Under the pieces are notes generated by a model. The model did no database searches and had not been told where the DNA came from. It was given only the letters and a program-made list of their open reading frames with translations. A DNA stretch of 64,000 nucleotides, from the NCBI GenBank assembly GCA_963971425.1, contig OZ020525.1, positions 7,237,560-7,301,559 of the forward strand, in the 5' to 3' direction. This DNA is from Bryoerythrophyllum caledonicum. Taxonomy: Eukaryota; Streptophyta; Bryopsida; Pottiales; Pottiaceae. This document shows positions 48,612 through 60,504 of this stretch, piece by piece (position 1 is the stretch's first letter; every line of letters starts with the position of its first letter). A program made the translations under genes and the position numbers.

Positions 48612-48639
48612 AAAGTCCAGATTTACTTAAATGTGGCAT
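48612..48639 (-). repeat. Right terminal inverted repeat of the 19-kb element
   Basis: Reverse complement reads ATGCCACATTTAAGTAAATC then TGGACTTT; pairs with 29503-29530. Confidence 0.85.
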
Positions 48640-48643
48640 AAAG

Positions 48644-49096
48644 ATCAATCGGTTCTTCTCCGGGAGGATTTCCCGGGAGACATCATTGCCTCTTATAGAC
48701 TTTCACACCCGACTCCGTGGAAGATGGAGGATCCGCTCTACTCATTGGACATTGAGTGGATGGATCATCACCTTCTGAAGAAAGAGAACTGGTACAGACA
48801 AACTTTATCTTCTTCCAGGTTGGGCTTTGGTCTTGCATTGGTATGGTGGCACTCATTCGTCCAACAAGCAACTTAGTTAGTACTACCATAGTCTCCTCTA
48901 CCTTGATCTTCGTGTCAAGGTGCTCCTTCAGGGATGTCCGGAGATCCCTCTTCACTTTGGTTAACTGTTCCTGAACCTCCCGAGCTATAGTTAAAATGTC
49001 TCCAGTGTTTTCTACTCCAAACACCTTTCGGAGAGCCCTCTGAAGACTCCTTGCCTCCAGAAGCTCCATCTCCATTTGCTGGACATCGTGGGTCAC
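48644..49096 (-). pseudogene. Gag-like coiled-coil reading frame, interrupted by the 19-kb element
   Basis: The minus-strand frame has a predicted coiled coil (EMELLEARSLQRALRKVF .. VQEQLTKVKRDLRTSLKEHL) and a Ser-rich tail, with a TGA at 48680-48682. The same frame stays open beyond that stop to the insertion at 48644 and continues in register at 29498. I do not recognise the family; gag-like is a guess from composition. Confidence 0.5.
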
Positions 49097-49390
49097 ATCC
49101 CGAGAGAATTGGCTATGTTCTCCACCAGTGTGAGATTCTTAATGGCCAGGGTGGTGGTGGTAGGTTTTCCCGGTGAGAACGGGATGACCTACCCTTGTTC
49201 AAGAGTGACCGGGATGATGACGCCTCCTATGGATTTGCCGGAAGTGCCAACCGTACTTCAGTATGTTGGAGAAAGGCCTGGAGAGCATGGTCCTGTGAAA
49301 CCATCCCTTGCCTCCAAACTCTCTTTTCTTCCAGGTCCAGTCAGTTATAATCCTCATACAAATGCATGAGATATAGAGTCAAGAAGATCT

Positions 49391-49774
49391 TCAAACATCC
49401 ACCTTGTTGAATTGCACGGAGCTGTGGCAAAAACGCTTCTTCCAACAAAAATCCCCAGTTCGGGATGGAATCCTTGAAGAATGCATGTATGTAGGTTGTG
49501 GGCAGTCGCGCTGTAATTCTTTCACGTCGGTTAGGTGGAATATTGGGTTTAAAAACTCAACCACCCTCCTCAATCGGTTGTTCTTGAATCGATCACTCCG
49601 GTAGCACTCCGATACGTCGTAGGAGTTTGATAAGTGCTTATCTAGCAACTCCCGGTTGACCCCGGGCATCCATCCCTCCTCTTCTTGAAAAGAGTACACA
49701 TTACGCCATACTTCTCTGGTCCATGTCGAGGGATTAGCCCGATAGACTCCCCGGGGTGTCCCGGGAGGTAACAA
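49391..49774 (-). pseudogene. Upstream fragment of the same gag-like gene
   Basis: A 127-codon frame with WTREVWRNVYSFQEEEGW and FKNNRLRRVVEFLNPIF. It lies upstream (in minus orientation) of the coiled-coil frame and is separated from it by about 300 bp with no clean joining. No domain assignment. Confidence 0.4.
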
Positions 49775-51379
49775 CTCTACAGCCCCATATCCCTTCTAGA
49801 AGACCCAAGGTTTCTTGTATGATCCCATGCAACCCATCCGGGTGAAGTCTTCCTCCAACTCTCTTCCTTGCTCTGTCTCCTCCTAGTTGTTAGGATCGAT
49901 CTTACACAGCTTCAATGTTACTGATAGAGTCATGTTGTCCGGAATGGACTAATTCCGGGATGTGCCTGTACTTCCACCAATCACCCTACCAACTTATCAC
50001 AATTTCCGGTCCGGCCCGGAAAACACAAGTATACCGGGTAACTGGCGTACTTTCTCCGGAACACTTTTCTAGATTAATGTCGATGTAGGCATCTCACATA
50101 TCTAGAAACACAACTAAACGAAACAAAATAACAATTTACCACTTCAAGCAAAAGAGATGACTATGCTAGGAGAACAAGAATTTTTGAAGGAGGTTCTCCG
50201 GGAGACCAGATACCGGGAAAAAGATAGAAATTTAGGCAAGACTTAGGAAAAGGGGAAGAATAGGGAGAACACAAGTGATGACTTGCCACAAGGCCAGGAT
50301 AATGGAAAATAAATGATGAGACAAAGAGTAGACGCATGAGTAACAAGAATTCAAGATCTAGGACGTATGAGGTCTAAGTAGAGTCTACCGAGAGACTTTT
50401 CTCTAGACCGGAAAGAAGGCAACTGGAATTGATCCCGTGAAAAGAAAAATGAGAAGAAATCTTACAAACGAGGAAGCTGTACAAACAAGAAAAACCCATC
50501 AATTGACAACAATCACCTTGTTGACAATTCTTGCCACCTCCTTGTTGCATCCGCGACCTTCTTGAAATTGTGGTTTACTCTCTGAATCTTCTCGCCGCGG
50601 TTGTGAATCTCCTTGCACCCCCTCCACGCCTACTAATCCCCACCTCCTTTGTGTCTAAAACCCCATCCGCCATAATCTTCCACAAATCCTAGTTTGCAAA
50701 ATCAAAATCCTAGGTGTTTGCAAATTCAAACCTTAGGTGTTTTCTTCTTCTTCCTCTTCTTCTTCTTGCATTGTTGCCCACTCCTTGCTCACTCTCGGCT
50801 GTGTGCTTGCTCTCTCTTGGTTGTGTGCTCGCTCTGTCGGCTATGTGCACGCTCACTCAGGCTGTGTGCTAGCTCACTCTCGGGCTATTGATGCTGCCCT
50901 TATGCTGGTACCCAATTGATATCCGATTTTGTCCCTGGTATCAGCCCTGATTATTATTATTATTATTATTATTATTTATTTTTTGGTTTTTTTTAATATA
51001 AAATTAAACTCCTATTTTTTTGAATGAGAATTTAGGTCTCTAACAAACACTAGCTAAAAAGAGGAAACCTAAACAATTAAACTGGCAAACTAATAAATAG
51101 TCTATCTATTTAATGAAAACTTAAATAGCTAATTTAGTCCTAAGTGGTGATTTGAGCCTTTGACTGGAGACTTTTCTTGAGGGTTTTTTTTTAAGTCTTA
51201 CCGGGCATGAAACTTGGTTGTTTTAAGGTCCGGTTTTATCACCACTATAACACTAATTGCTATGCAACCTACTTCTATGCAATACCAACTACTTTGCCGA
51301 TTATCTAAACTAAAAAGCACAATTTTAGCTAATTTTTTTTGGTAGGGGCAACCAAGTGGGAGTTTCAGACTCCCATAAT

Positions 51380-52189
51380 AGCAGATGTTTGTTTCAAGTC
51401 CTTCGATGTATTCTGTATGGACCCCTTCAATTCATTCAATCAACTCGTTGAATAATCAAGTGCTGAGCTAAATCAACCATGACATATACGCTGACCATCC
51501 AACCAAAAGTCAAATCTGTCCTTCCCTATATTGCCCTCATCATTGGTATAAAATTGTAAAAGATGTTGAACAATCCATGATGCTCTCTCTTCATACTCAT
51601 GCAACCTCCATGCCTCATATCGCAGGTTCAATATCTCCTTCTCCGAGATGTTTGCCAGACATTTCTTCAAATATTTTGATGATGCCTTCGCTGATTGTAC
51701 ATTTGAAAATGTACACTTGGAATTCCTCGATTCTCCAATCACCCATTCCCAACAATGGTTTTGAAATACGATTTGTCATTGTGTATGGTCACTTGGATGG
51801 TGGTTTAGGGAGCCCATCGTCAAATGGCAATGAAGAGATTCTAGGCAACAACATTTGGGAATGAAATGCCTCCATTGTTGTTGTCCTTTTGAATTCCACA
51901 GATTGGATAAGTCTTCTTCATTCACATTCTCTTCAAGAGTTTCATTGTAAAATCCAAAATGATCATGTACACCATCTACTATTTTATTTGGATGCACAAC
52001 CTCATCTATATTCTCTAGCCGCTTCTTTGACCATTGTACTTGTTCCTTAATGCAATCTTCCATCCTCCGCCCTATTTCATCTTTATGAATAAGACCATTG
52101 TCATACACTTCAATGATATGTACCGGTCTTTCATGTAGAAAATATATGAGTCCACCTACATCTCCTCCATTCTTGATGCTTTGATCCAC
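51380..52189 (-). pseudogene. N-terminal part of a dead DUF7869-type gene
   Basis: Two consecutive minus-strand fragments. 51776-52189 encodes an N-terminal region (DQSIKNGGDVGGLIYFLHERPVHI at its start). 51473-51742 encodes a helical region ending FDFWLDGQRICHG, the family's 'G..VC..' segment before the helix-turn-helix. After one stop the frame continues to about 51380. The rest of the gene lies at 26017-27950 on the same strand. Confidence 0.7.
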
Positions 52190-52944
52190 TATTCCACAAG
52201 GGCAGATGACTCCCGCATATGCACATGTTGAATTCTTGGAAGAGCCGAAATACTTCTTTGACGAACGGCCCTTGATTGTTGCGTCTTCTTTTCATGTCTA
52301 CGTGTCACCAATGCCTATATCATGCGACTTCCAAATGACAAAGGTCTTACTGTATTGTTGAATTGCTCATGGACTCTAATATTTTGAACAATTGATGAAA
52401 GGTTCTCCATATTCATGAAAATATGAACTCAAGCTTTAAATGTTTTTTTCTACTCTTCAAAATGTCTCTCGAGCCTCCATGAAAGAACACATTCTTTGAT
52501 TACACAACAACATTGATAACAATATGCACAACAACATAGATTTTTTTTTTAAAAATTACCATTACGATAAACCTCCAATCTTTTGTACAACACACAAAGG
52601 TGCAACATGAGAAAAGTAACATTCTATTTATAATCACCATAATTCATTTTTTCTACACCATTTACACTTTTATTTTAGTACTTTAGATATATTTTATTGC
52701 AATGAGATTGTACATTATTTCTTCTACAACTTTGAATTTTTTGGAATTACATCCATTTTGTTTGTAATGCACCAAAACTTTTTGGTATAATTAAGACATG
52801 TAACAATTTCTATAGCTTTTGAAACTACACTACATAAACCGTATCATATACAAAATAATATTTAATTGTTTTTATATGAACCAAATTTAAGTATGCTATG
52901 CATATATATATATAACATCTTATTTACTCGAACGACTTTGACAA
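52190..52944. other. No gene seen
   Basis: AT-rich flank of the DUF7869 relic. It may include its 5' non-coding sequence. Confidence 0.35.
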
Positions 52945-52948
52945 TTAA

Positions 52949-53867
52949 CCCTACAGGATCGTGACAATTTTCACCAAAAACACTTCAAAATTGTTGATTC
53001 CAATGTAAAGAGTAAGGAGGGAAACAAAACCTTATATTTATATTTTTGACCATAGGATCTCAATTAAAACTTACTAATTATCATACTCACAAAATTTCAT
53101 AAACTTTGACCGCACAGATTGAAAGAATATAGTGCTTGAGGTCAAAAAAATGGTTCATTTTCTTCCCTGCATTGAGTGGATCGGCACACTTTGACTTCAC
53201 TTGGTATTAAATTTTTTCACTTCACAAGGTCTAAATCTTTTGCTTTAATTGTGTGACGCATGATAATAGTTCCCTATACACCAATTTTTAGAGATAGAAA
53301 AGGGGTATAGCATATTCAAAACAAGTGTTCAAGGACTGGACGTTCAAAAATTGTCTATTCACGTTTTTTTTTTTTGAACTTAACATGTTTTAGATTGGAA
53401 ATCCAAACGGTCCATAAGAAGGTTCTCACCACATGTTTTTGTTGAAAAATTAAAAAGTGAAAAAATGAAGATCTCTAGGTTTTATGTAAAAAAGATGAAT
53501 TTGTTTATCCTGTTTGCCCAAAATGTGTAAAATTGTTTGACTTGAGTTAAAAAAAAATTATCTCTAAAGACAAGAATTTTTTCCTTACATCTTCAAGGAA
53601 GGTAATAATCTCTACATTTAAGAAAAATCTCAGTGTCAATAGAAACTTCTAGCAAAATTTTGGAATTTCCCAGAGTCTCAATTTTTAACTTTAAGTGGTA
53701 GTGAATTTCATATCATGAATCTAGAAAAATAAAAAAATACCTCCACAAAGCTCTTAGTAGGAAAAATCTAGTATTGAAATTTTAAAGAAAAAAGATTTGT
53801 TATCTAATTTTAGTAAATTGCACAAAATAAAAATCGTCCCTCCAGAGGAAACTTGGTCCTTTAGGGA
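52949..53867. mobile_element. TTAA-inserting MITE-like element, copy 5 (919 bp)
   Basis: Exact TTAA flanks at 52945-52948 and 53868-53871. Ends CCCTACAGGATC and GGTCCTTTAGGGA. The interior resembles copies 3 and 4. Confidence 0.8.
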
Positions 53868-53871
53868 TTAA

Positions 53872-55879
53872 TGAAAAATACTTGATTAATATAATTATGC
53901 ATTAAATATACCTAATTCACATTCTATGGTAAATAAAAAAGAGTCTTATCTAATGTTTATGAAATAACAAGGAAAAGAGACTTGCAAGCAGATCAGGTGG
54001 ATTGACCTTTCAAAGTATTGTACAGTACAATAAGGTGGATTGACACTTGACAACACGTGCACCTCAAAATCTTCATATTAATTGCAATATCAAAAAATAA
54101 TAAGAGCAAAATTTGAGTGCTTCATATAAAATGAGGTTAAAAGTCATAGTACTATCTTTGCCTTTCTTTTCAAATCACTTCTATGCGGAACCAAGATTGG
54201 ATAGCAAAAACAACATGTACAAATTCACATTTGAATGCACTTGTGTGTCGAAAGCTTTTATTCAAGAATACACCATTTATGATAACAAAAGAAAAAAATA
54301 CCTTGTGTCTCTCCTATTCCAATCATAAATCCTAAGCCTTACATTTCTATAATCAGAACACAAAAGATATCTAAGAGAAGTATCATCTAAAGAGGATGCC
54401 AAATGTATAGGTTTGCAAGAAAACATGTCATGCTTGAGCCTTTAAGACATTGAACCTTAAACCCCTAACTCCAACAATAAAGAAGAGATAGCATAAGAAG
54501 TGTCACATTAGTAAGCAAAGAAACCTATGAGTGTGCAGGAGATGCCATCATGTTTATATTCACAAGGACATGTGGAAAGAAGCTCCTACAAAACCATTGG
54601 CATAATGAACATCATACACAAAGCTATAAATGTGGCACCAAGCTGTGGCATTTAGATGGCTTTTATTGCAGATTATTAGATGAAGATTTGAAAATTTCCA
54701 TCCAATTCTATCTTGGACAGTTCATTTAATGTGTAAGCAATTATAGATGATGATGAAACCTGCCTTATTGAGGAAATAATGCTTTCCCTAAATAAGAAAA
54801 TGTTTGAACAAGGATCTCAATGTTACAGTAGTGAATTTTCTAAATTTAAAGCAGTTGGTCTAAATTTGAATTAGTGTTATCATAATAAAAACTCATAAAA
54901 GTGAATAAGTTATGGCAATATAAACTTCTGGCCTATAACTACGATGAAATCATTTTTCACTTTTAGCTAGACACAGAAGTGGCATTTGAACCACATGTAT
55001 TGGCACAACAATAGACACCTATTAAAAAGAAAATTTCATAACTTTTTTGCATGCTTTGTACTAGATATGAATTTCATTCACTTCTTCCAAGAACAAAATA
55101 ATATTAAATGTTAATGAAAAATTATGTGATTTTGTCACGTACAGTACTATACAAGATATATTATTTCTTCTCTAAAACATGATATTAAACATTTTCCATT
55201 TATATTCAATAAGAAAATAGAAAATGATAACCAAACGTGTGGGGGAGCGAGTGTAAGGTGGAAGGTGGCCTAGTAAGGTGGTTACGGCCGCAATCGGCCA
55301 GGGGAAGCTGGGGATTTGAGGAGAGTGTTGCCAAGCAGTTGTTGACAATTTCAAAATTCTCATGGGGTAGTAGAGTTCCTAACAAGAATTGTGTACCATT
55401 TATAAATCTAATAAACAAATAAGAATACATGACTTACAAGGTGGGACGATCAAACAGAGTTGGAGAAGCACTCCTATCCGGGTAGCGGCCTCCTATTCCA
55501 TCATTTCATGTAGATTTGTGTACTCTCTATAGATCATCTTATGCTTCTCTGTGAGTCGTACTCTACAGTGCCAAAATTTCAAAGATAGTACTACAACAGA
55601 GAAATACAAAGACGGTACCACATCACATCTATTCTACAAAGAGCAAATTAACCGTCTTAAAATGCAAAGAGCAGTTATTCTGTGCTCACACTTCATCTAA
55701 TGCAAAGAGCAACACTCTCTATCAAGTAATACAGGTAAAGACGAAGGCTGTGTGGTGTGAAGCGATTCCACAACTACTTACCAGAATGGTTTGTCCATCC
55801 TACTGCAAAACTGAAAGCAGCTTCTTCACAATCTTTTGAGCTCGGCACTTTGACAACATTAGAATTGTCCCTATTGAAA
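53872..55879. other. Unassigned region with one recognised repeat
   Basis: 54680-54960 is a copy of the reverse complement of about 23770-24075 ('gatgatgatgaaac(t/c)tgcc', 'atggatctcaa'-type blocks). No gene recognised in the rest. Confidence 0.45.
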
Positions 55880-56735
55880 TCAACACTTCAACACCTTGAC
55901 CGATTCTTCCATGTTCCAAACTCTCTCTGCACGTAATCTACAGACTGCTTCTGTAAAAAGAGGTGGTCACTAGGCTCGCCGCAACTGGTGAAGAAGCCGA
56001 AGTTGCTTACAGCAATTCCAAACTCTCTTTCCACAGTTGTTGTATTTAGTTTGCGACCAAGCTCTATCGTAGGGCCAAGTTGTATCGTGACCAAATGCTA
56101 CTTGCTGGAAGCGCCACTTGTTGGAGGCGCTTTTCGTCGATATTTCCTTAATGTTTATATTTGGAGTAATAGAGAACGTGATTGCAAGAAGAGCTCGTCT
56201 ATCTAGTGAGAATAGGTGTAACGGCACATCTGCACATCATCAATATTTCCTTGATGTTTATATTTGGAATAGTAGCAAACATGATTGTAGGAGGAACTCG
56301 TCCATCCAATGACAAAAGGTGTAACGACACATCTGCTCCTCTTGTTGAGGGATCACCGTAGTTTACACCTCAATTTTTGTTATTATATTATAGGTGCGTC
56401 TTATATTTGTTGAGCTGCTGTACAGAGCTTTGGAGTTTATAGCATCTTTTGAGCACACCACATATTCTAGAAGCCCAACTTGTATTAGGTTTGTACTTTC
56501 ATCTTTGGTCATCAGCCCTTGGTAAAGTCCATAACATACCCCCCTTGTTGTGGAGTTTAAACCTTACACGTGAGAAGGTGCCAGTGGTGGCCACAATAAT
56601 CTACATGTATGGTGTTATATTAGAATATGAGAAGGTTCAAATATTGAATTGACTTCCAAATGAAAGGTGTTAGTTGATGTATCTTCAATCCAAAGGTGTG
56701 ATTTTGCTCAACTTTAATACATTTCTTTCAGATGA
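55880..56735 (+). repeat. Left arm of a long inverted repeat (about 855 bp)
   Basis: Matches 58703-59545 in reverse complement with high identity, including a stretch of more than 200 bp (56449-56652) that translates identically in both arms. Together the arms bound a 3.67-kb foldback-like structure. Confidence 0.9.
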
Positions 56736-57078
56736 CTGCCGCTGCCGAAAGTACACCCTATCTTCCTACCTGGTTAAGCTTCAACTTTAAAACCTAATTG
56801 AAGCAGTTGATTGACGGACGAAGGGAGTGGGTGTAACAAGGAGTGGAGGAGGGGACCAATAGCGAGCAAGGTGAACAAACAACAAGAGCGGGCAAAACGC
56901 TTGAGTGGGGGGAACCAACATAGCATCTCTTTGCTCCAGCAGAGTTTGACGTCTCTGTTCCAATAGAGGTCAACATCACTTTGCCACCAAGTAAACCTAG
57001 TTGAAGCGTAGCAAAACCGTATCTATACATGGGTGATGCACGTGTGATATAGTTATTTGAATGGGGTTCCAGCATAGA
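56736..57078. other. Spacer inside the long inverted repeat
   Basis: No gene recognised. Confidence 0.4.
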
Positions 57079-57082
57079 TTAA

Positions 57083-58281
57083 CCCCTAAAAGCATCTCCA
57101 CTCCTGGCGTGGAATTTTCCACGCTAGGACGGAAAAAAAAATTCACGCCAGGAGTGGTTTAGGGTTTGGTGCTTGCTTGGCTCCACCGCAAGCTCCAAAA
57201 AATTTTACCCAAAAAATGCTTTGACCTTTTACCTCCCACCACCAATGACACGACGCCACATGTTGACATCAATGACATGGCGCCACGTGTCGCGAGGATA
57301 TGGGTGTGTCACCAACATCAAAAAATGGCGCACTCCCCCCATCCAAGGAGATTTTGGTATGCCATGCACCAAAACTTCTAAAATTTTATAAAGTTTCCCC
57401 GTTTTGAGGTGTTGGGTGCAACTTTTTGACCTCACAAAACTCCAATTTGGTGGTTCTCTATCTCCGGGTGGAGATGCTCTAAAGGACCAAGACTTTTTCC
57501 CCTCAAAATCACTCCAAAACTGCCATTTTCAGCGTATTCAACACAAAATGATACAAAATGTTTTTTCTGAAAATTTAATCGTAGGATCTTGTACTAGAGG
57601 TGTATAAGAGTGTGGTGAATATTTTGGTAAGTTTGACCGCACAAGTTGAAAGATATCGGCCTTTGAAGTGAGACATGATCTCTTTTTGAGGTCATACTAA
57701 ACACCTTCAACAAACTTCGACCACCTTCTGTGGCAAATTTTTGCACTACGGGCCGTGAATTTATTATGTTAACTTGAAAAGGATCATGTTAGGCACATGT
57801 GCACCAAATTTTAGAAGTAGAAGAGGTGTAGAAGATGCCCTAAAAAATCTTGCAATGCAACTATGTGCTGAGAATCAACAATACACTTTATATTTTGCAT
57901 ATATCATATCCTTCTCAAATTTTTGAAATTCACAAATCCGTACGGTAGATGCAAAGATCTCAATTTCCTTTCCAAGAGGACATTTTCTTTCTTTTAAATG
58001 GACAAAAACTAGAATTTCTATTGGATTTAGAATTTATTAAATTTTAGTGACAGTATTTGTGATATGTCACACTAAACAGCTACACTATTTGTATATGTAA
58101 GTGAAAATAAATTGTAACTTTTGAACCGTAAGTAAGAATTCTACGAAGTTTGTGTCTACGCAAAGTTAATCAAAAGTTGTCCATTCAATAAAAAATCTCA
58201 GAAAATAATGCCAAGAATTGAGAACGTGGTACCTTACCCAAACCCAAAATGTCCCCCGAGGGAACTTTGGTACTTTAGCGG
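57083..58281. mobile_element. TTAA-type element copy 6, carrying a nested Tourist-like MITE
   Basis: TTAA flanks at 57079-57082 and 58282-58285. Its left terminal sequence CCCCTAAAGGACCAAG is split after CCCCTAA by the MITE at 57090-57479. From 57483 on it is nearly identical to copy 2 (8786-9594). Confidence 0.85.
57090..57479. mobile_element. Tourist-like MITE (390 bp), nested
   Basis: Ends AAGCATCTCCACTCC and GGTGGAGATGCTC, with an exact TAA duplication at 57087-57089 and 57480-57482. Same family as 10808-11153. Confidence 0.85.
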
Positions 58282-58702
58282 TTAAGAAGTCTGAAGGTTA
58301 AGATGTAGGGACTCAGTAGATGATGATATAAATGGTTTTGTTGGTTTGGGTGATGTGGTGGTTTAGGATGTAGTAGTGATCACTTCATATGTAGGCGGTG
58401 TGTGCTAAAACTTGTCCTTAATTAACCGCACTACCTCATCACAACCAAAGTGTCTCAACTAATACCTTCTTCAAGACAGAGAAGATGACCAAATAAGTTA
58501 GACCATACCAACTTCATACATAATGGATCTACAGCAGCAATTAATGTCATAAGCAAACTTTCAAACAATAGTCATGAGATATGTTATCTTCTAAAGTTAG
58601 AGTACCTGTGAATGGATGCCTGCATATGATACAAGACTTGTGAGCCTACCTCCATAATGTCAACCAGGAACTATATACACACGTGTATTTCATTCTGTAG
58701 AT

Positions 58703-59545
58703 TAAAAGAAATGTACTAAAGTTAAGCAAAACTCACACCTTTGGATTAAGATACATCAACTAACACCTTTCATTTGGAAGTCAATTCAATATTTGAACCT
58801 TCTCATATTCTAATATAACACCATACATGTAGATTATTGTGGCCACCACTGGCACCTTCTCACGTGTAAGGTTTAAACTCCACAACAAGGGGGGTATGTT
58901 ATGGACTTTACCAAGGGCTGATGACCAAAGATGAAAGTACAAACCTAATACAAGTTGGGCTTCTAGAATATGTGGTGTGCTCAAAAGATGCTATAAACTC
59001 CAAAGCTCTGTACAGCAGCTCAACAAATATAAGACGCACCTATAATATAATAACAAAAATTGAGGTGTAAACTACGGTGATCCCTCAACAAGAGGAGCAG
59101 ATGTGTCGTTACACCTTTTGTCATTGGATGGACGAGTTCCTTCTACAATCATGTTTGCTACTATTCCAAATATAAACATCAAGGAAATATTGATGATGTG
59201 CAGATGTGCCGTTACACCTATTCTCACTAGATAGACGAGCTCCTCTTGCAATCACGTTCTCTATTACTCCAAATATAAACATTAAGGAAATATCGACAAA
59301 AAGCGCCTCCAACAAGTGGCGCTTCCAGCAAGTAGCATTTGGTCACGATACAACTTGGCCCTACGATAGAGCTTGGTCGCAAACTAAATACAACAACTGT
59401 GGAGAGAGAGTTTGGAATTGTTGTCACCAACTTTGGCTTCCTCACTAGTTGCGGCAGGCCTAGTGACCACCTCTCTTTGCAGAAGAAGTCTGTAGATTAC
59501 GTGCAGAGAGAGTTCAGGACATGGGAGAATTGGTGGAGGTGTGGA
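58703..59545 (-). repeat. Right arm of the long inverted repeat (about 843 bp)
   Basis: Reverse-complement copy of 55880-56735. A target duplication outside the arms could not be identified. Confidence 0.9.
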
Positions 59546-60504
59546 AGTTGAAGCTCAACTAGGTTGGAAGATAGGTTGTACTTCTAGTAGCGGCAGTCAT
59601 GTGAAGTTCTTGTTTGTTTTCTTTTGAGAAGGTAGTGTTCTTATTGTTCACTTTTGTTGTTTGAAGGTAGTGGTTGTCGGTTTTTATTGGCATGTGATGG
59701 GACCAGGTTTTGGTTTTGTTGGTTTTTATTAAGTGGGGAGTTAAATACAAGAAGGGAGTAGTGTAGGTTTCATAGGGTTTTGTGATTCTCCACTAGAATT
59801 TTTTATGAAGGAATGTGCAAGATGAGAATCTTACTAATTTTGGATTTTGGGTGATAGAAGGAGCATGTGGTTTTAGAGAGGATAGAGTGCAAGAGCGTTG
59901 CACGCAAAGGTCATAGCAGTGAAGATTACATGGTATGTATGACGATCTTGCCCCTCGGTCCTTCCAATCAAGCCTTGCCCTCAGTTTCCGTAAGAGCTCC
60001 CCCTTCGCACCCTTTGCCCTCAGTGGGTGCCTAAACTGACCGTTGCAGGCTCTTCCCACCCCTTGCTGCCTCCGCCCCTTCTCCCTCCTTCGTTGCGGCC
60101 ACAACCACGTTTCCATAGTGAAGCACTGAATGGATGAATATGTGGTTGTTTTTTCCTGTCCACCCTCATCCACAACTATACACGAGAACTAAACCAAGCG
60201 GCCGACGCAACAGCTAAGAAGTGAACCAGAACTAGTAATCATCTCCAAAATTGGCAACCCCACACTAAGAGGAGATTTGTGTACAGTTAGAGAACTTTTG
60301 TGCACAATTTAAGGACTATCGTGCACGATTGGAGGTGTTTTGTGCATGCTAGGAGGTGTTTATGCACATTTGGTGGTGTTTTTGCATGCTTGGAGGGTTA
60401 TTGTGCACAAGTAATACGCTCGCTCAAAACAACTAGCAGCAACCTCAATACTGCCGATAGTGGATCATAACATGCGGAAGAGACTTTGGGCTCGTTGACC
60501 ACTC
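59546..60504. other. Unassigned; degenerate tandem repeat at 60282-60410
   Basis: 60282-60410 has about five loosely conserved units built on 'ttgtgcacaattggaggtgt'. It may be the leader of the gypsy-like element that follows; no LTR or primer-binding site was identified. Confidence 0.4.

Larger units (their letters stand above)
29503..48639. mobile_element. 19,137-bp two-gene DNA transposon with TIRs and AAAG duplication
   Basis: Left end ATGCGACATTTAAGTAAATG(TGGACTTT), right end reverse complement ATGCCACATTTAAGTAAATC(TGGACTTT): 26 of 28 positions identical. Direct AAAG duplications lie at 29499-29502 and 48640-48643. Excising the element restores the reading register of the interrupted host frame, which independently confirms both ends. 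Inside are a divergent pair of large spliced genes (31159-38677 minus; 44290-47747 plus), about 40 copies of a 20-bp palindrome found nowhere else in the window, and a central 5.6-kb non-coding region with satellites. The plus-strand gene is a DUF7869-type protein with a plausible DDE-like core, the best transposase candidate. I know of no named superfamily with this combination. Confidence 0.85.
48644..51370. mobile_element. Right part of the CCGG-rich insertion (layer 2)
   Basis: Continuation of 27951-29498 beyond the 19-kb element. It contains two minus-strand gag-like frames (48644-49096 and 49391-49774), then non-coding sequence with many CCGG-containing words, an (ATT)n microsatellite at 50949-50977, and a small hairpin GGGAGT..ACTCCC at about 51358-51374 near the junction with the DUF7869 relic. 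Confidence 0.55.

Noticed and set aside
48631-49369. Plus-strand frames opposite the gag-like gene
   Set aside because: Antisense shadows of the better-supported minus-strand coiled-coil frame.
50930-50950. TGGTATCAG resembling a tRNA-iMet primer-binding site
   Set aside because: Only nine bases match, it is on the strand opposite to the nearby gag-like frames, and no LTR precedes it.
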